Positions 36,317-45,391 of a stretch of DNA of 64,000 nt are shown here, piece after piece. A program made the translations under genes and the position numbers. Within the stretch, counting starts at the first letter, position 1, and each line of letters begins with the position of its first letter. The DNA comes from Marinimicrobium sp. C6131 (GTDB taxonomy: Bacteria > Pseudomonadota > Gammaproteobacteria > Pseudomonadales > Cellvibrionaceae). The stretch is taken from the NCBI RefSeq assembly GCF_026153455.1, contig NZ_CP110629.1:3968001-4032000 (forward strand), given 5' to 3'. Below the pieces are notes generated by a model. That model ran no database searches. It had not been told where the DNA came from and saw only the letters and a program-made list of their open reading frames with translations.

Positions 36317-37203
36317 GGCCGGTCGAACTCCGGTGGGTTGAACAGTAAATCGAACAGAGGCGAGTCCGCCGAGAGCACCAATCGGGTGTCTTCGCCCAGG
36401 ATCTGGTTATACGCCTCCAGGGTACGGATGAAGCGATAGTATTCGGCGTTGGTCTGATAGGCTTCGGCGTACAGCCGGGCCGCCTCTGCCTCGCTTTGTC
36501 CGATCAGTGCCTGGGCTTCACGTTGTGCCTGGGCACGCATCTGCCGGACCTCCCGCTCGGTTTCCGCGCGCAGTGTGGCGGCCTGCTCCTGTCCCTCGGC
36601 GCGATACTGACGGGCGATACGATCGCGCTCGGACTCCATGCGCTTGTAAATGGCCAACAGATTCTGCTTGGGAAAGCCGAACCGGTTGGGCCGTACGGTC
36701 ACCACCTCGATACCCAACTCCTGCTCGGCAATGCGGTTGGCGGAGCGGCTGATCTGCTCGAACATTTCGTTGAGTTGGAAGTCCTGTTCGTTGAGGGTAA
36801 AAATCTGGGTGATCGGCCGGGCTGCCAGTGCCGCGCCGATTTCCGAGCTGGCCAGGGTGCTCAACCGCTGTTCCGCCGTTTCCATGCTGCGCAGGCTGGT
36901 CAGAAACTGGCCGGGGTCGACGATACGCCAGACCACAAAGGCACTGACCACCAGGTTGCGCCGGTCCAGGGTGACCAGCTCTGTGGGCTCAAGCGATAGC
37001 AGCTGTTGGCGTTTATCAAAGAACACCGCGGTTTCGATCGGGTCCGGCCACTTGAAGGCCAACCCGGCCTGATGAATGGCCCGGGTGGGTTTCCCGAATT
37101 GCGTCACCATGGCCATGTGCGTTTCCGGGACCACCAGTGCCGAGCTGATACCCAGGTAGCCCAGCAGAATCACAGCGGCGAGTGTCCAGAGCAGTTTTTT
37201 CAC
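36313..37203 (-). CDS. HflC-like SPFH membrane protein
   Basis: 296 aa. N-terminal TM MKKLLWTLAAVILLGYLGIS; then VVPETHMAMVTQFGKPTRAI, GLAFKWPDPIETAVFFDKRQ and LVVSAFVVWRIVDPGQFL, the HflC signature. The C-terminal helix has AEAARLYAEAYQTNAEYYRF, as in HflC. It starts 4 bases after the CDF-HflK fusion gene. Predicted partner of the two HflK-like proteins of this operon. Confidence 0.85.
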   Translation of the reverse strand: MKKLLWTLAAVILLGYLGISSALVVPETHMAMVTQFGKPTRAIHQAGLAFKWPDPIETAVFFDKRQQLLSLEPTELVTLDRRNLVVSAFVVWRIVDPGQFLTSLRSMETAEQRLSTLASSEIGAALAARPITQIFTLNEQDFQLNEMFEQISRSANRIAEQELGIEVVTVRPNRFGFPKQNLLAIYKRMESERDRIARQYRAEGQEQAATLRAETEREVRQMRAQAQREAQALIGQSEAEAARLYAEAYQTNAEYYRFIRTLEAYNQILGEDTRLVLSADSPLFDLLFNPPEFDRP

Positions 37204-37207
37204 AGCG

Positions 37208-38890
37208 TTATTTCCTGTCGTCAGTCCCCAGTAAACTCTGGGGCCCCCAAAGTCTGATGTCGTCGGTGTCCAGGGCCGGGTCGGTCAACCACAGGCGACG
37301 GCCCCTGAGTGTGTCGGTGGTGTGTTGCAATTGCTGCTCGAAGCCGACCGCGTTGCTGCGCTCTCGGTACACCTCGGCCAGCGACAGGAAGCGTTCCACC
37401 GCACCCTCGGCCTGCAGAATCCGTTCCTTGGCGTCCGCGCTCACTCTGGCTTGTTGTTGTGTGCGTTCGGCCTGGGCCATCAGACGATCGTGAATCTGTT
37501 GCGCTTCAGCGCGGGTCTGGTACTGACGCTTTTCCTGCTCGGCGTTGAGCAGGTCGCGGTAGGCGCGCACCGCCACGGCCGGTGGCTGGGCGACCAGCAC
37601 TTGCGCGTCCACAACCTGTATGCCGACGCCGAGCGCCTGTAATTGCGTCTGAGTCTGGAGGGCAACCCGTTCGGCAAAATCGTGTTGACCGTGGCTTAAC
37701 AGCTCAAAAAACAGGTGGCCCGCGGTTTCTTCCCAAAGCGCCGCTTCGGTGGTGCGGGTGATGAGCGCCGGAAGATCGTGAGTGCGCAGCGCCATCTGTG
37801 CGGGGTTCTTGATGCGGTAGTGCAATGCGAACTGCAGATCGATGAGGTTTTCGTCCTGGGTCACCAGGTAGTCGGTGATGTCTTCATGGGCCTGCGGGGT
37901 CTTGACCTCCCGCCACAGTGACCCGCGGCGTTCGCTCTCGGGTAGTGTATGACGGCTGCCGACCTGAGCGGTGTGAACCGTTCCATGGGCCAATGGTTGA
38001 ACGCTATCCACCGGCCAGGGCAGACTCAGGTGTAAACCCGCCTCCAGTCCGATGTTCACCGGCGCCCCGAAGCGGCTGTGAATGCCGGTGTACCCGGCGG
38101 GAATGGTGTGCACCCCGGTGGAGAGCCAGGCGACGGACAAGCCGGCCAGAGGAAGCCAGCGAAACCGGTACAACGCCCGCGCGAGCCTTCGCCCGAGTTT
38201 GGCCAGCGGTTGACTGAAGGACCGTCGGGCCAGCCACTCCAGCGCTGGTTCGAGCAGCGAGATGGGGTCCAGTTCCTGTCGGTAGCGAAGGCCCTGTATG
38301 CCGGACATCAATAACTCAATGCCGGCGACGGCAATCAGCAGTGCGATAATCAGGGCGACCGGTTCGTCAATATTGATACCGACCAGGAGTCCCACCAGAG
38401 AGGCGAGCACGGCGAGGGTGGTGAACAGGTCGATTTTGCTGTGATAGCCATCGGCTTCCAGTGCCGGTGAATCGGTTTCCTGGCCCACATAGGTTTTCAG
38501 CCTGGCCATGAAGTGCACCAGGGCGAGAATGACCAGCACACCGAGAATGCCCGCCCAGAGGAAGCGCACATCCTCGGCGCTTCGGGCGTTCAGCTCCAGC
38601 AGAATTTCCACCGGGATGTACAGAATCAACAGGGCGACCGCGATGGCCAACAGCGATTCCAGCATCCGCGCCTTCTGTCCCGCCTGTGCACCTTTGCGTT
38701 CCTGACGAAAGCGGATGATCAGACTGACCAGAAGCACCAGTGAGACCACCAGATCGGTGCCCGAGTGATAGGCGTCGGCGAGCAGTGCCGCGCTGCCGGT
38801 GAGCAGCGCCAGCCCCACCTTGGCGCCGGTCAGTAAAAGGTCCGCCCCGATCGCGATCAGCGAGGTGCGTATGCGTCGATCACTGAGCAT
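37208..38890 (-). CDS. CDF cation transporter fused to an HflK-like SPFH domain
   Basis: 560 aa from ATG 38890; a GTG 3 bases upstream has a better-spaced AGGA. Residues ~1-205 are a cation-diffusion-facilitator membrane domain with about six TMs and both metal-site motifs: ADAYHSGTD (D39, H42, D46) and ADGYHSKID (D147, H150, D154). The CDF cytoplasmic domain is replaced by an HflK-like part: a TM at 245-262, then HTIPAGYTGIHSRFGAPVN, GLHLSLPWPVDSVQPL, IDLQFALHYRIKNP and a coiled-coil tail. It is one uninterrupted frame. It follows the dihaem lipoprotein gene closely and precedes hflC-like by 4 bases. Confidence 0.85.
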   Translation of the reverse strand: MLSDRRIRTSLIAIGADLLLTGAKVGLALLTGSAALLADAYHSGTDLVVSLVLLVSLIIRFRQERKGAQAGQKARMLESLLAIAVALLILYIPVEILLELNARSAEDVRFLWAGILGVLVILALVHFMARLKTYVGQETDSPALEADGYHSKIDLFTTLAVLASLVGLLVGINIDEPVALIIALLIAVAGIELLMSGIQGLRYRQELDPISLLEPALEWLARRSFSQPLAKLGRRLARALYRFRWLPLAGLSVAWLSTGVHTIPAGYTGIHSRFGAPVNIGLEAGLHLSLPWPVDSVQPLAHGTVHTAQVGSRHTLPESERRGSLWREVKTPQAHEDITDYLVTQDENLIDLQFALHYRIKNPAQMALRTHDLPALITRTTEAALWEETAGHLFFELLSHGQHDFAERVALQTQTQLQALGVGIQVVDAQVLVAQPPAVAVRAYRDLLNAEQEKRQYQTRAEAQQIHDRLMAQAERTQQQARVSADAKERILQAEGAVERFLSLAEVYRERSNAVGFEQQLQHTTDTLRGRRLWLTDPALDTDDIRLWGPQSLLGTDDRK

Positions 38891-38897
38891 CACGATA

Positions 38898-40574
38898 TCA
38901 TTCCTGCCAGGACCAGTAGTCGTCGGTGGAGGTGTCTGGCCAGGCGAGGCGAATGTCCCACTGATGCCGGTGTTCGGGCTCCAGGGGTGGGGTGCTCGGG
39001 TCGACGCTCTGGAAGACATTGGTGGCCGGTTTTATGGTCGCGTCCCGGCCAAAAATATAACTCTGCTCTTCCACGATGGCCCGGTAGGCCTTGTTGAGCG
39101 CCAGGGCGCGTTCGCGCGATGGCGTGATCAGCTCATACAGGTTGCGTACCGAGGTGACTTTCTCGCGGTTGACCCGGCCGTCCGGGTAGAACCAGCGCTC
39201 CAGCATTTCCTCGTTCTGCCGGAACTCATCACCACCGCCCACGCGCTCCAGGTACTGCAGAAATTCCCCTTCGTACTCGCCCAGGCTGGGCGTATCCTGT
39301 TGGGTGGTCAGGTCGATGTAACCCCAGCCGTCGGCTCCGGCGACCTTGCGCGGAAACGCGAAAGTATGGTCTATGGAGGTGCCGACACTTTTGTGACAAC
39401 CCATGCAGAAAAACTGTTCTTCGTGATGCTGTTTGCGCAGGGTACCTTGAGCGTCTTCAATAAAGCCCCAGAGCCGCCAACCGAACTTGTTGTCCATGCC
39501 CCGGTCGGCGTGGTCCGCCACTCCCGGCAAATTGCCAAAGTGTTTTTCCTTGGCTTCCATATAGTAACTACTGGTCAAGCTGGTGGCGGGACGAAACCGG
39601 TCTTTCACCATATAGCGTACTTCTTTCATGCGCGGCGCGTTATAAATGCGACCGCTGTCGTCCACCCCGAGGTAACGCACGGTGTGTAAAAAGGCCGTCC
39701 CCTCCGGGTACAGCATGTGGGTCAGAGGTACCTCACTGGCATCACCCAGGTAAAACGGCCGGTGAAGAATCCGGTGGCTGGCAACACTGAGTACGCCATC
39801 GCCGTCGAGGTCGATATCCAGCGCCGCTTCGCTCAGTGGCGGCGTGTCCAGTTCCTGTGCACCGGTAATGGCCATTTCCAGCAGGCTGAGGTTGGCGAAG
39901 TACACATCCCGGGAAAACTGCCCGTCGATTTCGGAAAAAGCCTCTGGCAGTCGGATCATGACATCGTCGGTGGAACCGTTGGTGGGCCAGAAGGTACTCG
40001 GCAAGGGTTTGTAGTTGAAGGCGACCCAGCGGGACCCATCCTTGGCCAGTCCGTGCTCATCAAAGGCGTCCGCGCCTCGGTGGAGGTTTTCGATGATGGC
40101 TTCCTCGCCGGACCACTGATCCGAGCGCATCCACTGGGTCAAATCGGTGTAGTTGTCCTGGTGAACGTACTCAATGATTTCCTCATCGGATACTCGCTCG
40201 ATGTAGGGGCGTCGGTCCTTGAACAGGTTCTGCCAGTGATTGCGTTCGCCAAATTCAGAAAGCGCATAGCTGCCCTGGAGAAATCCGTCGTGCATCTGGT
40301 TGGGACGACGGTCGCCGTAAGTCTGGTGGCAGGTGTAGCAGGGATTATGTCGACCATCGGTTTTGGTGTAGCACTGGGAGGGAATGGGGGCTTCGCGGTT
40401 GTAGGCTTCTCCCGCACGCAGATAGTCTCGAGCGTTGACACCGCCTTGCTGCACCGCATCGGCGGCAAACTCAATGGTTGCTCGTGGTTTGTCGCCGTCG
40501 GCAGGCGTTGAGTCGCAGGCGCCCAGTAGCATCAACAGTGCACCTGAGACGAGTCCGTAAACGTACTTTTTCAT
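38898..40574 (-). CDS. Dihaem c-type cytochrome lipoprotein
   Basis: 558 aa. Lipobox LLGAC (Cys20). Two haem-binding motifs: CYTCH (79-83) and CMGCH near residue 395, the latter in EEQFFCMGCHKSVGTSIDHT. Between them is a large unrecognised domain, with YLGVDDSGRIYNAPRMKEVR and RFRPATSLTSSYYMEAKEKH. It is the first gene of an operon with three SPFH proteins. Predicted to be anchored in the envelope and periplasmic; a redox role follows from the haem sites, but no reaction can be named. Confidence 0.75.
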   Translation of the reverse strand: MKKYVYGLVSGALLMLLGACDSTPADGDKPRATIEFAADAVQQGGVNARDYLRAGEAYNREAPIPSQCYTKTDGRHNPCYTCHQTYGDRRPNQMHDGFLQGSYALSEFGERNHWQNLFKDRRPYIERVSDEEIIEYVHQDNYTDLTQWMRSDQWSGEEAIIENLHRGADAFDEHGLAKDGSRWVAFNYKPLPSTFWPTNGSTDDVMIRLPEAFSEIDGQFSRDVYFANLSLLEMAITGAQELDTPPLSEAALDIDLDGDGVLSVASHRILHRPFYLGDASEVPLTHMLYPEGTAFLHTVRYLGVDDSGRIYNAPRMKEVRYMVKDRFRPATSLTSSYYMEAKEKHFGNLPGVADHADRGMDNKFGWRLWGFIEDAQGTLRKQHHEEQFFCMGCHKSVGTSIDHTFAFPRKVAGADGWGYIDLTTQQDTPSLGEYEGEFLQYLERVGGGDEFRQNEEMLERWFYPDGRVNREKVTSVRNLYELITPSRERALALNKAYRAIVEEQSYIFGRDATIKPATNVFQSVDPSTPPLEPEHRHQWDIRLAWPDTSTDDYWSWQE

Positions 40575-40643
40575 GGAACCAGTGCCCCTAAATCAGAGAG
40601 CCGTATGGTAACCACCGGAGTATGAACGGCGTGTGACAGAACG

Positions 40644-40674
40644 AAAAAAGGGGGTACGAGAATCGCACCCCCTT
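40644..40674 (-). terminator. Terminator after the PhoX-like gene
   Basis: Minus strand AGGGGGTGCGA, TTC loop, TCGTACCCCCT with one wobble pair, then TTTTT. Confidence 0.85.
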
Positions 40675-40716
40675 TGAGCCGACCGCGACAGCGGGTCGGA
40701 TCGTTATTGCTGTGTT

Positions 40717-42723
40717 TTAGTTATTGATCTTGGGGTCATACATCCACAGGGTGTTATTGGTCTGGAAGCCGTCTTCACCGAGCAGGATGCGACCGTCGTC
40801 CAGAACGATCACGTTATCCGGCTGTGACAGTGCGTTGACATCGCAACGTTCCGCGCCGTCGGCGGTGGAACGGTAGGTAGAGCCCATTACCACCGGCTCA
40901 ATGCGGTCGGTATCGTATCCGGGCAGCAGACGCATGCGATAGACACCGCCACAATCTTTAACGCGGGCCGACAGCTGGATATCCCCGTCATCGTCGACCA
41001 TGCCGTTGTCCATATCGGCGATGGCGAAATAGACGTAGGCGTCTTCCACGACTTCACCCGGAATCAGGTCGGTACCTTCCACGGCCTCTTCGGCGCGCTT
41101 GTGATTGACACTGATGCCTTCGAACTTCTGCCACTCGGCGGTTGCGCCTTTGGCGCGGGCGGCTTTGCGGGACTCCAGGAACACCACGCGATCATCCATG
41201 GCGTCGCCGGCCGTCACCAGGCCACCGAAGGTGTTGGCATCGGTGTAACCGGCATCGATCGCGGGCTGATAAGCGGTATCGTAGCTCGGGTAGTTGGCGT
41301 CACCGTTGGCCCAGGCAATGGCGTCGGCATCGCTCAGGTAGCTGCTCTTGCCTTCCACATAGTCGTCGCTGCCGATTGCATCGTACTCGGCGATCCAGGT
41401 TTCGATCTCGGTGTTGTTGCCACTGGCCAATTCGATCCACTCGATATCGAATCCGGTGGTGAGCGGCTCGCTGCTGCCGGCATCCTGGGTGAGCTTGGCG
41501 GCGAACAGGGTGCCCGCGCTCAGATCGCCCGGCTGGTCGGCCACAAACTTGAAGAACACACCGCGAGAGTTGTCCTGGGACAGGTACACCGTGCGCTCGT
41601 CGGGCATGACGATGGAGTTTTCATGCTCGTAGCGGCCCATGGCATAGTGCTTGACCGGGACCGGGTTGGCGCTGGTGGGCTCGGTAATTTCCACAATGTA
41701 GTGGTAGCGGTAGGTGTTCGGGAACTGAGCCGCATCGTTGGCGGTATTGACCGACGAGTCGATGTAGCGGGCCAGCGCGGTTTGCGATGAACCTTCACCA
41801 GCGCGCTCGGGGTTGTTCCAGCGGTGGGTGTTGTCCCCGTCGTTACCCCACTCTTCGGACGTCAGCGGCGTACCCCAGGGAGACATGGAGCCGAAACAGT
41901 TGGCAATGGTACCCCAGTCGCCAAAGTCGAGCATCATCACATCGGTGTTGTCGACCGACCAATGGCCGCTGTTGGCATCCTTGTTGAGCTTGATGCGGCT
42001 CATGCCACCGGGGATGGACTCCCAGTTGGTGAACAGATAGCCTTCGTTCGCGCCAGTGGCCAGGTAACCATTGAAATCCGGCATGTCGCTTTCAACACTG
42101 ACGGTGGTGTCGTCTGTGGCCAGCACATGGCCCAGCCCTTGAGAGAGCGCGCCACCAAAGTTGTCGCCGGTTTGTCCCAGAACCTGGTACTCACCGTAGG
42201 CGACCTGAATGGTTTCCTGCTCCTGCTGAGTACGTGGTACGGGGGAGGAAATCAGGTTGCGCGGCAACTGATGGAGGTTAACCCCACGCACGACCCCGAC
42301 GGTACCGGTGTGAAAGGTGTTGCCGTCGGCATCCTGGGCGGTGTTGCTGCCGCTGGGGTGCTGGGCGTTAAAAAACAGGTCGCCGTCTTCGGTCACATAG
42401 GCACCGGTGACTTCCGCGCCCAGTGGTACGGTCGCCAGGCGGGTCAGGCCGGGTGTCATCAATCCGGCGCCAATGCCGTCTTCACCGTCAGCACCGTCTT
42501 GTCCGTCAACGCCATCCTGACCATTCTGGCCGTCCGCTCCGGCCTGACCGTCGGCACCATTCTGCCCATCGGCACCGTTCTGACCATCGACACCGGCTTC
42601 GCCCTGCGGCCCTTGTTCGCCGGCCGGGCCCCGCTCGCCGTCATCGCCGCTGCAGGCGGCGAGGGTGGAGGCCATGGCAATCAGAGCCAACAATTGTCCT
42701 TTTTTACTCAGCTTGAACATCAT
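40717..42723 (-). CDS. PhoX-like (DUF839) lipoprotein with collagen-like stalk
   Basis: 668 aa (Met2 is an alternative start). Lipobox LAAC with Cys24, then about 20 uninterrupted Gly-X-Y triplets (residues 26-85, rich in GAD, GQN, GVD). A DUF839/PhoX-type beta-propeller follows, with NCFGSMSPWGTPLTSEEWG, HYAMGRYEHENSIVMPDERT, VYLSQDNSRGVFFKFVADQ and SQPDNVIVLDDGRILLGEDG. PhoX enzymes are Ca/Fe-dependent alkaline phosphatases. Whether this one is catalytic is not shown. The stalk would hold the domain away from the membrane. Confidence 0.8.
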   Translation of the reverse strand: MMFKLSKKGQLLALIAMASTLAACSGDDGERGPAGEQGPQGEAGVDGQNGADGQNGADGQAGADGQNGQDGVDGQDGADGEDGIGAGLMTPGLTRLATVPLGAEVTGAYVTEDGDLFFNAQHPSGSNTAQDADGNTFHTGTVGVVRGVNLHQLPRNLISSPVPRTQQEQETIQVAYGEYQVLGQTGDNFGGALSQGLGHVLATDDTTVSVESDMPDFNGYLATGANEGYLFTNWESIPGGMSRIKLNKDANSGHWSVDNTDVMMLDFGDWGTIANCFGSMSPWGTPLTSEEWGNDGDNTHRWNNPERAGEGSSQTALARYIDSSVNTANDAAQFPNTYRYHYIVEITEPTSANPVPVKHYAMGRYEHENSIVMPDERTVYLSQDNSRGVFFKFVADQPGDLSAGTLFAAKLTQDAGSSEPLTTGFDIEWIELASGNNTEIETWIAEYDAIGSDDYVEGKSSYLSDADAIAWANGDANYPSYDTAYQPAIDAGYTDANTFGGLVTAGDAMDDRVVFLESRKAARAKGATAEWQKFEGISVNHKRAEEAVEGTDLIPGEVVEDAYVYFAIADMDNGMVDDDGDIQLSARVKDCGGVYRMRLLPGYDTDRIEPVVMGSTYRSTADGAERCDVNALSQPDNVIVLDDGRILLGEDGFQTNNTLWMYDPKINN
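42469..42648 (-). repeat. Collagen-like Gly-X-Y coding repeat
   Basis: About 20 consecutive Gly-X-Y triplets in the PhoX-like lipoprotein, with repeats of the GADGQN unit. Low-complexity 9- and 18-base periodic DNA, prone to length variation. Confidence 0.85.
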
Positions 42724-42893
42724 TGTGTTACTCCCGTTATTTATGGGGTTATCTTCGAATTTGGCGCCCGTGGACTTTCGGGTGGAAAGCGATGCTTTGG
42801 CGGACGCGATAACGTTAAACGGGAAATATGACGTTTGGCGGGAATAAAAGTGACAGAAGGGTGAAGTTTTGGTGAATTGTGATCAGCGCAGGT

Positions 42894-42913
42894 TCCGGCC
42901 CACTCGGGCCGGA
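42894..42913 (-). terminator. GC-rich hairpin after the hydrolase-OsmC gene
   Basis: TCCGGCCC-ACTC-GGGCCGGA, a perfect 8-bp stem about 20 bases past the stop of the gene at 42935, but without a T run. Possibly a weak terminator. Confidence 0.35.
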
Positions 42914-42934
42914 CGTTTGACCGGATGACTGTGG

Positions 42935-44173
42935 TTATGACGCGACGAATGGGCTACGGGTGAGAATCCGGATTTCGCCCTTCAGCGTCTTGTGCACCGG
43001 GCACTTGTCGGCGATGTCCAGCAGTCGTTGGTGTTGCTCGTCGCTCAGCGAACCCTCGTAGCTCAGCTCGCGCTGAATCTCGCTGATCATGCCGTCTTTG
43101 GTTTCACAATCCTGGCAGTCCTCGGCGTGGACGCGCTCATGCCTGAGACGGACCTCCAGATTTTCCACTGGCAGCTTTTTGTGATTGATGTACATGCGCA
43201 GGGTCATGGACGTGCAGGCACCCAGAGACATCAACAGCAGGTCGTAGGGGTTGGGCCCCTGATTGCTGCCGCCTTTGTCCTTTGGCTCGTCGGCCTGCCA
43301 CTGGTGGTCGGCCGTGTACAGACCGCGCAGGAAGTGCGCGTCCTGCTCGGTAATCAGGACTTCACCGGCGCCGACCTGTGGGCGGTCGTGACTTTGTGCC
43401 TGCACCGGTTCGAGCTTCAGGTAGCGGCTGGCCCAGGCGGTGAGGGTGAGTGCGACATAGTCGGCATCGCTCTGGTCGCTGAGCAGGTGGTCGGCGTCGT
43501 CCAGCGAGACGAAGCTTTTGGGATGTTTGGCGGCCTGGAAAATTTTTGCCGCTTCATCCACGTTGACCACCTGATCCACAGGGGAGTGGAAAATCAGTAA
43601 AGGTTTGCGCAGGGCGCCGACGGTTTCCTCCAGCGGCCAGTTCTCCAGGTCTTCCAGAAGCTCCGCTCCCAGCTCAAAGGTTCGCCCGGCGATGGTGACT
43701 GGAGCGCGACCTTCCCGGCGGATATCGCAGGCCTGGTCGGCAAACAGATGCTCCACATGTTGCGGAGAAGCCGGGGAGGCAATGGTGACCACCGCCTGAA
43801 CGGATCTGAGTCGTCGGGCCACTGCCAGTACCGCGGCGCCACCCAGACTGTGGCCAACCAGTAGGGCGGGCGCCTGGTGCTCGTTGGCGAGAAACTTTGC
43901 GGCCGCCTCAAGGTCCGACACATTGCCCGAAAAAGTGGTGTTGGCAAAATCGCCTTCACTGCTGCCCAGGCCGGTAAAGTCAAAGCGCAGTACCGCGATG
44001 CCCTGATCGGCGAGAGTGCGGGCGATGTGGGTGGCGGCGATCACGTCCTTGCCGCAGGTAAAACAGTGGGCAAACAGGGCGTAAGCCTTGGGGGTGCCGC
44101 TGTCGGGCAGTTCCAGAGCGCCGGCCAGGGTGTGGCCATCGGCGTTGGTGAATTCAACTTTCTGGCGTGGCAT
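42935..44173 (-). CDS. Bifunctional alpha/beta hydrolase-OsmC family protein
   Basis: 412 aa from ATG 44173 (GGAGG 5 bases upstream). N-terminal alpha/beta hydrolase (residues ~1-255): ALFAHCFTCGKDVIAATHIA, LRFDFTGLGSSEGDF, nucleophile Ser in LLVGHSLGGAAVLAVA, LLIFHSPVDQVV and the His in LDDADHLLS. C-terminal OsmC domain: LLMSLGACTSMTLRMYINHK and IADKCPVHKTLKGEI, the two peroxidatic Cys positions. This fusion is a known family. OsmC parts reduce organic hydroperoxides; the combined substrate is unknown. Confidence 0.88.
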   Translation of the reverse strand: MPRQKVEFTNADGHTLAGALELPDSGTPKAYALFAHCFTCGKDVIAATHIARTLADQGIAVLRFDFTGLGSSEGDFANTTFSGNVSDLEAAAKFLANEHQAPALLVGHSLGGAAVLAVARRLRSVQAVVTIASPASPQHVEHLFADQACDIRREGRAPVTIAGRTFELGAELLEDLENWPLEETVGALRKPLLIFHSPVDQVVNVDEAAKIFQAAKHPKSFVSLDDADHLLSDQSDADYVALTLTAWASRYLKLEPVQAQSHDRPQVGAGEVLITEQDAHFLRGLYTADHQWQADEPKDKGGSNQGPNPYDLLLMSLGACTSMTLRMYINHKKLPVENLEVRLRHERVHAEDCQDCETKDGMISEIQRELSYEGSLSDEQHQRLLDIADKCPVHKTLKGEIRILTRSPFVAS

Positions 44174-44283
44174 GGAACCTCCATTCTGGGATTGAGCGCT
44201 CGGCGCGATGGCCAAACTTACGTTAGAATACCTTAATATAAACCTCGGATACGAGAACCCACGATAAGAGAAGCTTCCGATTC

Positions 44284-45243
44284 ATGACCCTATTCAATAA
44301 AATCAGATCCTCGTCGATCGCGAGTTTTCTGCCCTGGGGGGCGCTGCTTACCTTCCTGTTGGCCCCGGTGGCCCTGGCCGAGGAGGCCCCGGATCCCGAA
44401 CGGCTGAAGCTGGCCTCGGTGAGTGCTGCGGTGGCGCCAATCGGGGCCGAAACTCCCCTCTATACCAAACGCGCGGACTGGAGCATGCCCATCGCGTCGG
44501 TCACAAAGCTGATGACCGGGCTGGTGGTTCTGGAGTCCGGGGCCGCTCTGGATGAATGGTTGACCGTCGAGGAGCGCCACTTTCCTCCGGCGGCCAACGC
44601 CTTTTCCCGTTTGCGCCCCGAGTCTGAAGCCCGACGCGGCGATCTGCTGCGTATTGCACTGATGTCATCGGAAAACTACGCCGCTTACTTGTTGGCCCGC
44701 CATCACCCCGAGGGTTACGACGCGTTCATCGAAGCGATGAATGACAAGGCCCGATCCCTGGGGATGACCCGCACGCGCTTTGTTGACTCCTCGGGTCTGT
44801 CGGACGCCAACGTCTCCAGTGCCGGTGACCTTCTGAAACTGGTGCAGGCCGCCTACGCGAACCAGACGCTTCGGGAGCTGAGCGCCGATGGCCGCCACAG
44901 TGTGCGCTTTCGCAACCCGGGCTACACCTTGCACTTTGGCAACACCAACCCGCTGGTGCACAGCGGTCGATGGGAGGTGGATCTCACCAAAACCGGCTAC
45001 CTGACGGCGGCCGGGCGTTGCCTGGTGATGGTGACGGAAATGAATGGCGAGCCGACCGCGGTGGTCCTGCTGAACTCGTTCGGCACCCGCACGCCGTTGG
45101 GCGATGCGGGTCGGATCCGGCGCTGGCTCGAGAATGGCACCGCCAGCACGGTGGCCCAAGCGGCGCTGCGTTACGAGCAGGAGACCGCCGAACGCCTGAG
45201 TGGGCAGCAAGTGGCGGAAAGCGGCGCCGCGCCAACGCTCTGA
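44284..45243 (+). CDS. pbpG: D-alanyl-D-alanine endopeptidase (PBP7 type)
   Basis: 319 aa, signal peptide ending ALAEE. Penicillin-binding active site: SxxK in PIASVTKLMTGLVVLE (Ser72, Lys75), SxN in LMSSENYAAYLLARHH, KTG in VDLTKTGYLTAAGRCLVMV. Cleaves D,D-crosslinks in peptidoglycan; periplasmic. Length fits PBP7 (no large C-terminal domain as in DacA). Terminator at 45278. Confidence 0.9.
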   Translation: MTLFNKIRSSSIASFLPWGALLTFLLAPVALAEEAPDPERLKLASVSAAVAPIGAETPLYTKRADWSMPIASVTKLMTGLVVLESGAALDEWLTVEERHFPPAANAFSRLRPESEARRGDLLRIALMSSENYAAYLLARHHPEGYDAFIEAMNDKARSLGMTRTRFVDSSGLSDANVSSAGDLLKLVQAAYANQTLRELSADGRHSVRFRNPGYTLHFGNTNPLVHSGRWEVDLTKTGYLTAAGRCLVMVTEMNGEPTAVVLLNSFGTRTPLGDAGRIRRWLENGTASTVAQAALRYEQETAERLSGQQVAESGAAPTL

Positions 45244-45277
45244 TTCGCTCCGGTGTCCGTCCTACGCCAGCGCTCGA

Positions 45278-45300
45278 AGCCACCGCCCGGTGGCTTTTTT
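45278..45300 (+). terminator. Terminator after pbpG
   Basis: AGCCACC-GCCC-GGTGGCT followed by a T run. Confidence 0.9.
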
Positions 45301-45391
45301 GTTTGTCTGGCTATTTGGCGTCACAGTTTTTATTCTACGCCAAAGGGGAATAAAACCCGGTTTGGTACGTTGTCTGGAATATGAGGCCTGA

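Noticed and set aside
42469..42648. Short periodic repeats that resemble a CRISPR or minisatellite
   Set aside because: They are in frame and encode Gly-X-Y triplets of the PhoX-like lipoprotein.
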